A stretch of DNA of 64,000 nucleotides from Salinibacterium sp. ZJ450 (GCF_011751885.2 NZ_CP061771.1:124001-188000), one strand, 5' to 3'; counted from the first letter of the stretch, positions 25,928-33,848 are shown. Notes: generated by a model not told the origin, from the letters alone. Translations and numbers: made by a program.

Positions 25928-28313
25928 GGTAGCCAGCCGTTTCTATCTGGTCTGCGATCGCCGAGAGGGCTTTCCGTTCGGATGGCAACGCGGACAGGGC
26001 ACTGGCCTCATAATCCTGTGCCACGGGCAGTATGAGCAGATAATGGTCAAGCGGATTACTGGCTGAGCGGACCTGCAAGTCGGTGTAGAGACTGTCTCGG
26101 ATGTCTTCAGCCATGAACGCCCCGAACTCGTCGAGACATACGAGGCGATTCAGGGGTTTAGCTGGTCGAGAGTCAATGAGCCCAAGCCGCGCCCTCGTAT
26201 AGGCGAACGCCTGCTGGCCGCTGCTAAACGCCTCCAGGGGGCGCGAGTCGCTTTCACCCGACTGTCTAGTCCAATTGAGCGACGCCGCGATGAGATCAAC
26301 ATGAACATCGGTAGCCCCCGTGCCCATCAGTAGCTCGCTAACTTCCGCTTGGGAAAAGTAGATCGAAAACTGCTGTTCGAGCCAAACAACAACCTCTTTG
26401 TGGTAACGAGGTGTTGATTCATCGGCGGTGCCTCGAATCACGCGTGCGACGTATCTCAACGCTTCCTCGAGAGTGATTGCTGTGATGCGCGCTGTGTTGA
26501 GAAGGTCTAGGGCTTTTGTGACCCGATGATCCAGATCAGTTTGCCGAGCGAGTATCGTCTCTCTGTCGTCGTTCTGCCTGGCCAGAAGGGCGCTCAATCC
26601 ATCGCGGAGCCACGCATATTCGGGAGAGTTCAAGAGGCTGTCGCGCGAAGCGAGGAGATCCTCCTGATGCTGATTGAAGAGCGCCCGCGCGTCTTCCAAG
26701 TCGCGGATGATGTGAGTCTGGCGGCGCTCGCGGTCCGCAAGTTCTTGCTGCAGGCGTTTGGCCTCCGCGACAAGGTCGTCTTCCGCCGACAGCCCGAGTT
26801 CCTTACGCCGCGTTTGGAGCTCCGTGTTTAGCCATTCTGCATTTCGGCCGCCGCCCAGAAGGCCGTGCTGGCGGAGAAGTTTTGCGTGTTCGCCCGCTAA
26901 GCGGATGATCTCCGAATCTGCGAAATCCCTCTCCCCACGCAGTTCCTCGAGCTTTTGCGAGGCTTCGAGATTGGGCGACTTTGCCAACTCTGCCAGCCGG
27001 GTCTTCGCCGATTCAGTTAGCCTGTTGAGCCGTTCTACCTCGTCAATCAGCTCCGGAAGACCTTCAAGACTGGCTAGGCGGCGTGCCTCATGCTGACGCT
27101 GTTGGGCTAGATCGCGAGCATCCTTAGATTCGAGCTCAGATCGCATCTCTGATCTTCGACGATCTATGTCGTCCCGCAACTGCGCGACTTCGGGGCGAAG
27201 CGAGTCGGCACGGCGCAGAATGCTTTCATGTCCCATGCCAGCGTTGATGGCATTGTCAAGTTCCGTAGTAACGCGCTCCGACAAAGCGAGCAGGTTCGGT
27301 GAAGCGCTGAGCTCATCGATGCGCACGCCGAGCACACGAATCGTTTCGCGAGACTTCTCCGCCGCGGATAAGACGTTCTGAGCGTTCGGGTCAACATTTA
27401 GCTCTGTGACCGCCTCAGTGAGCCTCACGGTCGCGGACTTTAGGTTCCCGTGATTTCGTTTATAGGTTTTTTCCGCGTTCAGGAGCTGGGTACTGATGTC
27501 CGCTCCGAGCGATGCCGCAACGGCCATTTTCTCGAGTGCATCGTCGAGTCTTTCTCGCTGTGCTTGTGCCCGCTGAAGCGCCTCGGAGGCTTCGTGCGTT
27601 CTGCGGGCGAGATTCGGACCTTCGCTCTCAACCTCGCGAACCTGGTCGAAGATCTCGATGGTTTCATCAATCTTGTCGATATGAGTTCTGGCGGACTCGA
27701 TCTGCTCGGAGGCGCGTTTGGCCGCTCCTTCGGCGAGATCGAGTCGTCTTTGATCCTCACTAACAACCCCCGCATTCACGACGGAAAGTTCGTCCTTCAC
27801 CGTTTGAAGAAGAGTTGACGCGTGGATCCCAGGAGAGGTGTCGCTTGGGCCGAAGGCGCTTCTGGACATCGCGACGCCGTCTGCATACTGATCGATTTGC
27901 GACGCGAGTGTCTCGAGTACGCCCACATCTCCCGCTAGACGGTAAACCGTAAACAACTCCGTCACCTCCTGCAGAGTGACCTTGTGCCCGTCGATCTCGA
28001 TCGACTCGAACCAGTGGTCTGCCACAGGAGGCAGCAAGTCCTGCCATTTGTGAGTATCGAATCTCCACGCGATGCTCTTGTCGTCGCTCAGCCCGTCTAC
28101 TCGAACCGTCACTGGGCCCAAACTGTCTTTGAGGCTCTGCCAGGCCCGCTCGGAATCGCGATACGGCATGGTTCCGGTGCAGAGCATAAGAATGCGAACC
28201 GCGGTGCTCTTGCCGACGCCGTTATAGCCCTCCAGCCGGCTGACACTGTTCACCTCGATCAGAGGCAATGCCGCCAACGTGGCCTTGTCGGAAAGCGAAA
28301 TACTAATCTTCAT
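25908..28313 (-). CDS. SMC/Rad50-like coiled-coil ATPase
   Basis: An 801-aa ABC-type ATPase with the split-head layout of SMC, RecN and Rad50. Walker A GYNGVGKST is at residues 29-37. Roughly 190-560 is long heptad-rich coiled coil rich in Glu, Arg and Leu. The C-terminal half-head carries the signature FSSGQQAF near 696-703 and Walker B LVCLDE ending near 729, followed by DYEASALSALPSERKAL. Such proteins sense DNA ends or plasmid/phage DNA (Lamassu LmuB, Wadjet, Rad50). ATG 28313 (product MKISISLSDK) is preferred to the upstream start at 28394 because AGGGGA precedes it and the first beta-strand begins there. It overlaps the small gene by 11 nt. Confidence 0.88.
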   Translation of the reverse strand: MKISISLSDKATLAALPLIEVNSVSRLEGYNGVGKSTAVRILMLCTGTMPYRDSERAWQSLKDSLGPVTVRVDGLSDDKSIAWRFDTHKWQDLLPPVADHWFESIEIDGHKVTLQEVTELFTVYRLAGDVGVLETLASQIDQYADGVAMSRSAFGPSDTSPGIHASTLLQTVKDELSVVNAGVVSEDQRRLDLAEGAAKRASEQIESARTHIDKIDETIEIFDQVREVESEGPNLARRTHEASEALQRAQAQRERLDDALEKMAVAASLGADISTQLLNAEKTYKRNHGNLKSATVRLTEAVTELNVDPNAQNVLSAAEKSRETIRVLGVRIDELSASPNLLALSERVTTELDNAINAGMGHESILRRADSLRPEVAQLRDDIDRRRSEMRSELESKDARDLAQQRQHEARRLASLEGLPELIDEVERLNRLTESAKTRLAELAKSPNLEASQKLEELRGERDFADSEIIRLAGEHAKLLRQHGLLGGGRNAEWLNTELQTRRKELGLSAEDDLVAEAKRLQQELADRERRQTHIIRDLEDARALFNQHQEDLLASRDSLLNSPEYAWLRDGLSALLARQNDDRETILARQTDLDHRVTKALDLLNTARITAITLEEALRYVARVIRGTADESTPRYHKEVVVWLEQQFSIYFSQAEVSELLMGTGATDVHVDLIAASLNWTRQSGESDSRPLEAFSSGQQAFAYTRARLGLIDSRPAKPLNRLVCLDEFGAFMAEDIRDSLYTDLQVRSASNPLDHYLLILPVAQDYEASALSALPSERKALSAIADQIETAGYHVKQIY

Positions 28314-28509
28314 CGGTTTCCCCTGTTTCGGAGTCGGGAACGACCGGGAATCGCCCTGACGAGTCGGCCAGGAGTCGCCGGGCCAGCTCCTCACCGGTCA
28401 GACGCTCCGACATTACAAGGTCCATGGTTGTGCGGACGGCAGGATCAAGAGATGGGCGAATCGCGGCGATTGCCTCGGGGGCGTCGGTCGCGCCATGTGA
28501 ACTGCTCAT
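28303..28509 (-). CDS. Small acidic-tailed protein in the defence operon
   Basis: A 68-aa protein without a known family. It starts as ATGA on the methyltransferase stop and ends inside the ATPase start, which argues for a translated coupling gene. The middle (AVRTTMDLVMSERLTGEELARRLLAD) looks like one or two helices; the tail (VVPDSETGETDED) is strongly acidic. It could be a small regulator, an inhibitor of the ATPase or SIR2 protein, or a DNA-mimic. Nothing in the sequence decides between these. Confidence 0.62.
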   Translation of the reverse strand: MSSSHGATDAPEAIAAIRPSLDPAVRTTMDLVMSERLTGEELARRLLADSSGRFPVVPDSETGETDED

Positions 28510-29489
28510 AGGTCTGTTACCGTATCTTTCTTAAGATGTTCCGAGACGAACTTAGCCATCCGACTGGCGGCGTCGGTGGCGAACTGTTGCGAGAGTTCGA
28601 ATCCAATCGCGTCTCGTCCCGATGACACTGCTGCGACCAGCGTCGATCCTGATCCAGAGAAAGGGTCCAAGACAACGCCGCCAGGGGGCGAACTGCTCCG
28701 TATTCTCGGTGCCACGAGCTTGACAGGGAAAGTGGCTGAATGTCCTGTTTCTGACCTATCCGGACGGACTGAAATGACATCCAGGCCCCCCTGTTCGGCA
28801 CCGTCCAGATCATAGAAGTAAGTGGGCCGCCCCTTCGGATTCCTCTTGACGAAGTGGAAGAGGTGCTCGTGACTGAGCTTCAATCGATCCTTTTCCGGCC
28901 GAGGAGCCATGTGTGGTTTGCTCCAGACGAGGTCGTTCCGCAAGATCCATCCGGCGTCTTGCATTGCAATCGCGAATCTGGCTGGAATCATCAGGAGTTG
29001 CTTGTCGTGGAGCGCTCCACCCGTCGGAGTCCTTCTTCTGCGTCGTTCACCTTCGTGAAGACCTTGTCGACCCTCGTCGCGGATGGATGACCAGCGTCCG
29101 AAGTATGTGTCTCCAAGGTTGACCCAAATGCTTCCCGATGCCCTCAGCGCCGGCTCGAGGCGATCGAAGAGCGACACGAGATGGTCGATGAACCACGACG
29201 GATAGGGTTCCAGCCCCAGCACGCCCCCATGAGCGCGATACCACTCGTAACCGGGCGGAGTGACGCCATCGGCCCCGGTGGACACCCACTCCTTCAGCAC
29301 CTCGTCATTGTGTTCATGCCCATAGGAGCGCAAGCCCCAGTACGGCGGGGAGGTAAGTACGAGATCCACTGAGTCTTCCTGGACCTCTTGAGAAAGATCC
29401 CACGCGTCGCCCTGGCGAATCTCCCAGTTACGGTTCAAGGGTGCGTTCGACTTGCGTTCCTCGGGCGGGTGGTCGACAGCGATGCTCAT
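28506..29489 (-). CDS. Beta-class DNA methyltransferase, probably N4-cytosine
   Basis: A 327-aa S-adenosylmethionine-dependent DNA methylase. Catalytic motif IV TSPPYWG lies at residues 46-52 and the SAM-binding motif I DPFSGSG at 275-281, the order of the beta class. SPPY rather than D/NPPY favours N4-cytosine methylation, though some SPPY enzymes differ. The part between (LNLGDTYFG-type strand, VWSKPHMAPRPEKDRLKLSHEHLF and the RSETGHSATFP block) is complete. I place the start at ATG 29489: TACTAT lies 6 nt upstream, the leaderless pattern used widely in this window, and no ribosome site exists. First gene of the operon and with no dedicated restriction endonuclease nearby. Confidence 0.9.
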   Translation of the reverse strand: MSIAVDHPPEERKSNAPLNRNWEIRQGDAWDLSQEVQEDSVDLVLTSPPYWGLRSYGHEHNDEVLKEWVSTGADGVTPPGYEWYRAHGGVLGLEPYPSWFIDHLVSLFDRLEPALRASGSIWVNLGDTYFGRWSSIRDEGRQGLHEGERRRRRTPTGGALHDKQLLMIPARFAIAMQDAGWILRNDLVWSKPHMAPRPEKDRLKLSHEHLFHFVKRNPKGRPTYFYDLDGAEQGGLDVISVRPDRSETGHSATFPVKLVAPRIRSSSPPGGVVLDPFSGSGSTLVAAVSSGRDAIGFELSQQFATDAASRMAKFVSEHLKKDTVTDL

Positions 29490-29495
29490 GACTTG

Positions 29496-29521
29496 ATAGT
29501 AACCAAGTGCGGCCGCACTTG
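29496..29521 (-). promoter_or_regulatory. Defence-operon promoter with an 18-bp perfect palindrome
   Basis: On the minus strand CAAGTGCGGCCGCACTTG (29521-29504) is a perfect 18-bp palindrome. It is followed after GT by the -10 box TACTAT (29501-29496) and, 6 nt later, the methyltransferase ATG. The palindrome covers the place of the -35 element, so any protein bound there would block transcription. It contains GCGGCCGC, a possible methylation target. Confidence 0.7.
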
Positions 29522-29737
29522 CGGGCCTGTGAATTTCGTGCACTCATTCAGCGGCAAGCCGCGCCCGGCTTGGAGCCGATTGCGCCGCCTCTCGAGCCGA
29601 CATTGTGTTCGTTCCAAATCGCGCCGAAACTCTCTCCGAAAATACTTCAACTTTATTCTGCGCGAATCTGCTGCTTTGTCCAACCTGCCAACGCACGCTT
29701 CGGGATTGAAGCCGGCCCACCTCGGTCCGGGGAGCGA

Positions 29738-29904
29738 TCCTACCCAGACAGCTCTCGAACGCGCGGTGCCGTCATCACTATCGGCTGGCTTCCGTGAACC
29801 GTAAGGGACGGAGCGAACTGCTCAGCCAGCTGCCCCGCTACAGTGGACAAGATTCTGAACGAAGGATGCCTCCATGCCGCTGTCCGGCGAATACGCCCCC
29901 AGTA
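29738..29904. repeat. Right direct repeat flanking the defence island
   Basis: 167-bp partner of 22980-23147. It contains a TACAGT -10-like box near 29839, the AAGGATG ribosome region and the first 31 bases of the intact gene at 29874. Confidence 0.93.
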
Positions 29905-30311
29905 CCTTTCAATGGGCCCGCGACCAGGCCGAGCTTTACGAAGCGTCCGGCGGCGCCGAAGGCACCACGCTTCGGGGGCTGCCGGTGATCATCCTCACCA
30001 CAATGGGCGCCGCCAGCGGGAAGCTGCGCAAGACCGCGCTGATGCGGGTGGAGCACGAGGGCCAGTACGCAGTCATCGGGTCGCAGGGTGGGGCCGCGAA
30101 ACACCCGGCCTGGGTGTTCAACGTGCGCGCGCACCCGCATGTGGAGCTGCAGGACGGCCCGCACCGCCGCGACTACCTCGCCCACGAGGCCGATGGTGAG
30201 GAGCGCGAGGCCTGGTGGCAGCGCGCGGTTGAGGCGTTCCCGCCGTACGCGGACTATCAGCTCAAGACGTCGCGGCAGATCCCGGTGTTCGTGCTGGTGC
30301 CGACCGACTAA
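29874..30311 (+). CDS. Nitroreductase-family deazaflavin (F420)-dependent oxidoreductase, copy 2
   Basis: A 145-aa Ddn-type split-barrel protein, paralogous to the one at 22038. Blocks are [51 protein letters not shown] and [19 protein letters not shown]. Its promoter and first ten codons lie inside the right direct repeat, so it marks the insertion site of the island and was kept intact. The stop overlaps the convergent lipoprotein gene by 4 nt. F420 binding is inferred from family. Confidence 0.88.
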   Translation: MPLSGEYAPSTFQWARDQAELYEASGGAEGTTLRGLPVIILTTMGAASGKLRKTALMRVEHEGQYAVIGSQGGAAKHPAWVFNVRAHPHVELQDGPHRRDYLAHEADGEEREAWWQRAVEAFPPYADYQLKTSRQIPVFVLVPTD

Positions 30312-31246
30312 CCAGTGGACGCCGGCCAGCCGCAGGCCGCGCCGATGTAGTCGTAGATCTGCAGTCTGACCGCATCGGATGTCGGTACCCACACGGTGCC
30401 GCTCTCACCGGTCTCCAGCTCGACGCCAATCGGAAGCAGGCTGCCCCGCTTATCTTCGGCTACCGCGTGCGGGTCGCAGCGGGCGGGCAGGAACTGCAGC
30501 TGAATCGTGCGCGGAGGCGACCCGGCCGCGACCAGCTCGTCCAGCGGCCACTGTTGCGGGTCGCCGAGCGGCTCGAGCAGCGTGGTGCCAAGCACATGGG
30601 TCACCCGCGCGCTCTGCCCGGCATCGCCGACCGCGGTCAGCGTCATGTCGAGCTGCCCGATGAGGGCGGCATCCTGTGTCTCGCTCCTGATCGCGTCGGC
30701 CAAGGTGATGTCAACGCGCTCCGCCACGGCCCGTTCGAAGCAGTCCCGCTCGGCGAACTGCGCGAACGAGTCGATCGGGTCAGTCGGTGTGATGAATCCG
30801 GATGTCGCGGTGCCCGACTCGCTCGTCACCGTGAGCCGCGCCACCTCCGCTGCGCCCTCGCGAGCTGTGCCGTCGCCCGTTGGCGCCTCGTTCGCTGTAC
30901 CCTCGCCTGCCGCCGCGCAGTTCGCGGCGGGCAGCGTGAGCCGCAGGTCACGTGCGGATCCGGCGGGCACCGTGGTGTCGCCGGTCCACACGACATCCTC
31001 TGCCAGCCGCGGCGAGCTAAGCACAGCCCGACTGACCGTGATCGCCTGCTCGCCCTCGTTCACCACCCGCAGCTGCAACCGGCGCACGGCCTGGTCGGCG
31101 CGATTCTGCACCAGCTCGACGCGGATGCCGTCGGGCAACGCGTCCGCCGGAGTCGCGCAGCCGGTGACCAGCACAGTGCCGATGAGTGCGGTGGCGAGGG
31201 CGAGGGGCGCGGCCGTTCTCCAATTGAGGAGGCGGCGGGCGCGCAT
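30308..31246 (-). CDS. Putative lipoprotein of unknown function
   Basis: A 312-aa secreted protein with a basic N-terminus, a hydrophobic segment and lipobox VTGCA (Cys near residue 30), so it should be anchored on the outer membrane face. Two similar beta-rich halves follow ([25 protein letters not shown] and [19 protein letters not shown]). No catalytic motif is evident. Its ATG is 2 nt after the marR stop with GAGGA upstream, so the two form an operon. Function unknown. Confidence 0.75.
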   Translation of the reverse strand: MRARRLLNWRTAAPLALATALIGTVLVTGCATPADALPDGIRVELVQNRADQAVRRLQLRVVNEGEQAITVSRAVLSSPRLAEDVVWTGDTTVPAGSARDLRLTLPAANCAAAGEGTANEAPTGDGTAREGAAEVARLTVTSESGTATSGFITPTDPIDSFAQFAERDCFERAVAERVDITLADAIRSETQDAALIGQLDMTLTAVGDAGQSARVTHVLGTTLLEPLGDPQQWPLDELVAAGSPPRTIQLQFLPARCDPHAVAEDKRGSLLPIGVELETGESGTVWVPTSDAVRLQIYDYIGAACGWPASTG

Positions 31247-31248
31247 GG

Positions 31249-31686
31249 TCAGTCCTCGGACAGCCTGAGCTTGTTACAGAGGTCGGTGAGGGTGAGCAGT
31301 TCGTCGTTGCTGAGGGCGGAGCCCACCCGGTCGGTGATCGACCTGGTGTGGGTGGCGGCGACCGTGCGGAACAGGTCGAAGCCGGCATCCGTCAACGTCA
31401 CGATCGTTCCGCGCCCGTCGCCCGGGTCGGGGGTCTTGGTCACCAGGTCGCGGCTGGCCAGCCGGTCGATCAGACGGCTGACGCTCGGCTGGGTGAGCAG
31501 GATGTGCTTGTTCAGATCGCGGATCCGCAGCCGCCAGCCGGGCTGCCGGGAGAGGTTGAACAGCACGTCGTACTCGTTCAGGGAGAGCTGGTCGTTCGGG
31601 AACACACTGTTCAGCTCGCGCAGCACGGTGACCTGCGCCCGAAACAGGGCTTCCCAGGCATCAACGGCGATTGAACGGTCACTCAC
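31249..31686 (-). CDS. MarR family transcriptional regulator
   Basis: A 145-aa winged-helix repressor. The core LSLNEYDVLFNLSRQPGWRLRIRDLNKHILLTQPSVSRLIDRLASRDLVTK and the wing DPGDGRGTIVTLTDAG are typical MarR sequence. GTG 31686 is chosen because TAGAGT lies 7 nt upstream, the leaderless arrangement; ATG 31692 and 31710 are alternatives that would fall on or before that box. A loosely dyad sequence around TTCATATGCAACGAA (31699-31715) could be its operator. It is cotranscribed with the lipoprotein gene. Confidence 0.85.
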   Translation of the reverse strand: MSDRSIAVDAWEALFRAQVTVLRELNSVFPNDQLSLNEYDVLFNLSRQPGWRLRIRDLNKHILLTQPSVSRLIDRLASRDLVTKTPDPGDGRGTIVTLTDAGFDLFRTVAATHTRSITDRVGSALSNDELLTLTDLCNKLRLSED

Positions 31687-31779
31687 GCCCATAACTCTAT
31701 TCATATGCAACGAATCTGGCGAAATCCGTGACCGAAGATGACGCCCGACTACGACGCCGACCTCACCCCGGACGTGACT

Positions 31780-31813
31780 GAGGGCCGGTCGTTGAGGCTA
31801 ACGACCGGCCCTC
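31780..31813 (+). terminator. Perfect 14-bp hairpin upstream of marR
   Basis: GAGGGCCGGTCGTT and AACGACCGGCCCTC enclose GAGGCT, followed by TTCCCTT. The orientation of the pyrimidine tract points to a plus-strand transcript that starts near the marR promoter. No plus-strand gene is convincing there. Confidence 0.55.
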
Positions 31814-31890
31814 TTCCCTTGCACCAAGAGTGTCCTGCAATCACATTCCGCGGGAGCTGCCACAGCAAACAACTTCCGCTCCATGAATAT

Positions 31891-31935
31891 ATAACGGTGA
31901 GGTAACGGAAAGCTAGTTACCGAACCGTTATTTTT
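31891..31935 (+). terminator. Plus-strand terminator with no gene before it
   Basis: ATAACGGT pairs with ACCGTTAT and, inside a GA/GA mismatch, GGTAAC with GTTACC, around a 9-nt loop; a run of T follows (31931-31935). This is a good Rho-independent terminator for the plus strand, where only a short doubtful ORF (31738-31917) precedes it. Confidence 0.65.
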
Positions 31936-31992
31936 CTGAAAGTTTGCTCGGAGTGCCTCGGCGGGTGTGCGTTGCGGGATGTCGGGAGCCAC

Positions 31993-32058
31993 GAGCGCCG
32001 CGAAAACGGGCGAGCGCGCCTGCCGCGGCGGCGGCGTTCGGCCGTTTTCGCGGCGCTC
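31993..32058. repeat. 66-nt palindromic intergenic element, copy 1
   Basis: Outer arms GAGCGCCGCGAAAACGG (31993-32009) and its exact complement CCGTTTTCGCGGCGCTC (32042-32058) flank a GC-rich centre. The same element, also 66 nt long, occurs at 50803-50868. It lies 51 nt after the stop of the minus-strand winged-helix gene and could end its transcript. Confidence 0.85.
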
Positions 32059-32109
32059 ATTCGCGCGGGCAGGCGCTCACCGCAGCGAGGCCGCGCAGCC
32101 GGGCCGGCC

Positions 32110-32877
32110 TTAGAAGAAGTCGGGGGAGGGGGTGGTGGAGTGCCGGATGGACACGTCGGCGTGCCGGTCGAACCGGTAGCCGACGCCGCGCACGGTGCGC
32201 ACGATGTCCTCGTAGGCGCCGAGCTTGGAGCGCAGACGGCGCACGTGCACATCGATGGTGCGCTCGTTCGGGGCATCGCCCTCGTCGCCGTCCGACCACA
32301 GCGCGTGGATCAGCTCGAGTCGTTCGATGGTGCGGCCTTCCCGCAGCACCAAGTACTGCAGCAGCTCGAACTCCTTGTAGGTGAGCGGGGCTGCATCGCC
32401 GTCGAGCACGACGCGCTTGCGCGACAGGTCAACGACCACACCGCCGCGGGTCTTCTCGATGACGGGCTCGGCGGCGGCCTGCCGGCGCTTGGCGACGGCG
32501 GCGGGGTCCTGCAGGGCGAGGCGCACGACGTCGACATCGCGGCCGCCGGAGCCCTGCGGGGCCAGGGCGATCGCCGCGTGGGTTTCGGCGTCGGGGGCGA
32601 GCGCCGCGGTGAGCTTCTTCAACGCGTCGACGATGGCGCCGAGGTCGGTTCCGGCGGCGGCAGCCTTTGCCTCGTCGAGACCGACGTAGAGCACGAATCC
32701 GCGCGCCTCGGTGCCCTCGGGCACGGCGCGGATGCGGGGAGCTGCGGCCCGCTCGGCGTCCGGGGTAGCGGTGGGCGCCGACGCGGCGGAAGTCGTGGGC
32801 GCCGGAGCGGCATCGACACGCGGGGCGTACGGCGCAACGGTGATGGGACGGGCGAGGTCAAGGGTGGCGAGAGACAT
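32110..32877 (-). CDS. Orphan winged-helix regulator with OmpR/PhoB-type DNA-binding domain
   Basis: A 255-aa protein. The C-terminal ~110 residues are a clear Trans_reg_C winged helix: LTYKEFELLQYLVLREGRTIERLELIHALW, then ERTIDVHVRRLRSKLGAYEDIVRTVRGVGYRF. The N-terminal half has no receiver phosphorylation pocket; it contains an Ala/Pro-rich linker and a small alpha/beta part (FVLYVGLDEAKAAAAGTDLGAIVDALKKL). So it is not a normal two-component regulator; such proteins occur widely in Microbacteriaceae. ATG 32877 has AAAGGA upstream. No sensor kinase is adjacent. Confidence 0.85.
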   Translation of the reverse strand: MSLATLDLARPITVAPYAPRVDAAPAPTTSAASAPTATPDAERAAAPRIRAVPEGTEARGFVLYVGLDEAKAAAAGTDLGAIVDALKKLTAALAPDAETHAAIALAPQGSGGRDVDVVRLALQDPAAVAKRRQAAAEPVIEKTRGGVVVDLSRKRVVLDGDAAPLTYKEFELLQYLVLREGRTIERLELIHALWSDGDEGDAPNERTIDVHVRRLRSKLGAYEDIVRTVRGVGYRFDRHADVSIRHSTTPSPDFF

Positions 32878-33189
32878 TACAAGAATCCTTTGGAGACAGG
32901 GATTTGAAGGCCTCGTAATGATGAGGTTGTGATCCTTCGGTGTTTCGAGCGGTGCGGGGTGCATTCCGTTATGAAGGAGACGTACCCGGAGTTTCAGCCC
33001 CGTTGATGAACGGCGGGCGAACTCGGCGAGGTTTCAGCCGATTAGGCACACATTCGACAACACATGACAGCGCTCGCCGGCATGGTGCCAGAGAATCCTC
33101 GAGCCTCGCAAGAGGTCGGGGTGAACGCGTCGAGAGTCATGTCGGACAGTTTCCGACACTTTCCGCACTCTTGTCAAATCTGGGTGGCG
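32878..33189. other. Gene-free spacer between the winged-helix gene and upp
   Basis: 312 bases without a supported gene. It must hold the promoter of the leftward winged-helix gene and the end of the upp transcript. A hairpin TGTCGGA-CAGTT-TCCGACA at 33140-33158, 32 nt after the upp stop, may help terminate upp but lacks a T run. Confidence 0.5.
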
Positions 33190-33822
33190 CTACACCAGCC
33201 CGTACAGGCGGTCGCCGGCGTCGCCGAGTCCGGGAACGATGTAGCCGTGCTCGTTGAGGCGTTCGTCCAGCGCGCCGAGCACGATGGTGACCTCGCGGCC
33301 CTTTGTCGCGGCCTCAACGGCGGCGAGTCCCTCCGGGGTGCCGAGCAGGCAGACGGCGGTGACATCCACCGCGCCGCGAGCGAAGAGGTAGTCGATCGCG
33401 GCGATCAGCGAGCCGCCGGTGGCCAGCATCGGGTCGATCACGAAGCACTGCCGGTTCGACAGGTCGTCGGGCAGGCGTTCGGCGTAGGTGACCGGCTGCA
33501 GCGTCTCTTCGTCGCGCACCAGGCCGAGGAATCCGACCTCGGCGGTGGGGAGCAGACGGGTCATGCCCTCGAGCATGCCCAGCCCGGCGCGCAGGATCGG
33601 CACCACGAGCGGCCGCGGGTTGGCGATCGTCACGCCCGTCGTCGCGGCGACCGGGGTCTCGATGTCGACAGGGGTGACCCGCACATTGCGGGTGGCCTCG
33701 TAGGCCAGCAGGGTTACGAGCTCTTCGGTGAGCTGTCGGAACGTCGGTGAGGGCGTGCGCTTGTCGCGCAGCACCGTGAGTTTGTGGGTAACCAGAGGGT
33801 GGTCGGCAACATGCACTCGCAT
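33190..33822 (-). CDS. upp: Uracil phosphoribosyltransferase
   Basis: Makes UMP from uracil and PRPP (EC 2.4.2.9), a pyrimidine salvage enzyme of the cytoplasm. The 210-aa protein shows the family start [31 protein letters not shown], the segment [24 protein letters not shown] and the PRPP loop [17 protein letters not shown] near residues 128-144. The ATG follows TAACGT by 7 nt on the minus strand, so the mRNA may be leaderless. It is divergent from tadA with a 26-bp spacer, so their promoters overlap. Confidence 0.95.
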   Translation of the reverse strand: MRVHVADHPLVTHKLTVLRDKRTPSPTFRQLTEELVTLLAYEATRNVRVTPVDIETPVAATTGVTIANPRPLVVPILRAGLGMLEGMTRLLPTAEVGFLGLVRDEETLQPVTYAERLPDDLSNRQCFVIDPMLATGGSLIAAIDYLFARGAVDVTAVCLLGTPEGLAAVEAATKGREVTIVLGALDERLNEHGYIVPGLGDAGDRLYGLV

Positions 33823-33848
33823 AGGCTCAACGTTACTGGAGGTGGCAG

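Larger units (their letters stand above)
23148..29737. mobile_element. Genomic island carrying a candidate defence operon
   Basis: About 6.6 kb between two 167/168-bp direct repeats. The DNA is visibly AT-richer than both flanks and uses codons that are rare elsewhere in the window. It contains only one operon of five genes on the minus strand. No integrase, transposase, tRNA or replication gene is seen, so the means of movement is unknown. About 215 bases at the right end (29522-29737) hold no gene that I can support. Integration preserved the gene at 29874, because the right repeat supplies its promoter and start. Confidence 0.82.

Noticed and set aside
23148-29737. Island as a classical type II restriction-modification system
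   Set aside because: The methyltransferase is not paired with any recognisable endonuclease; the other genes are an ATPase, unknown proteins and a SIR2 protein.
23148-29737. tRNA-based attachment site for the island
   Set aside because: Neither direct repeat contains a tRNA or its 3' end; the two tRNAs of the window are more than 5 kb away.
22980-29904. Island as a composite transposon
   Set aside because: No transposase or terminal inverted repeats are present, and 167/168 bp is far longer than a target-site duplication.
30467-31741. A 424-codon plus-strand open frame
   Set aside because: It is antisense to the lipoprotein and marR genes, whose signal peptide, lipobox and HTH are convincing.
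31798-31992. 64-codon minus-strand frame between marR and the winged-helix gene
   Set aside because: It runs through two hairpins, has no ribosome site and no recognisable sequence.
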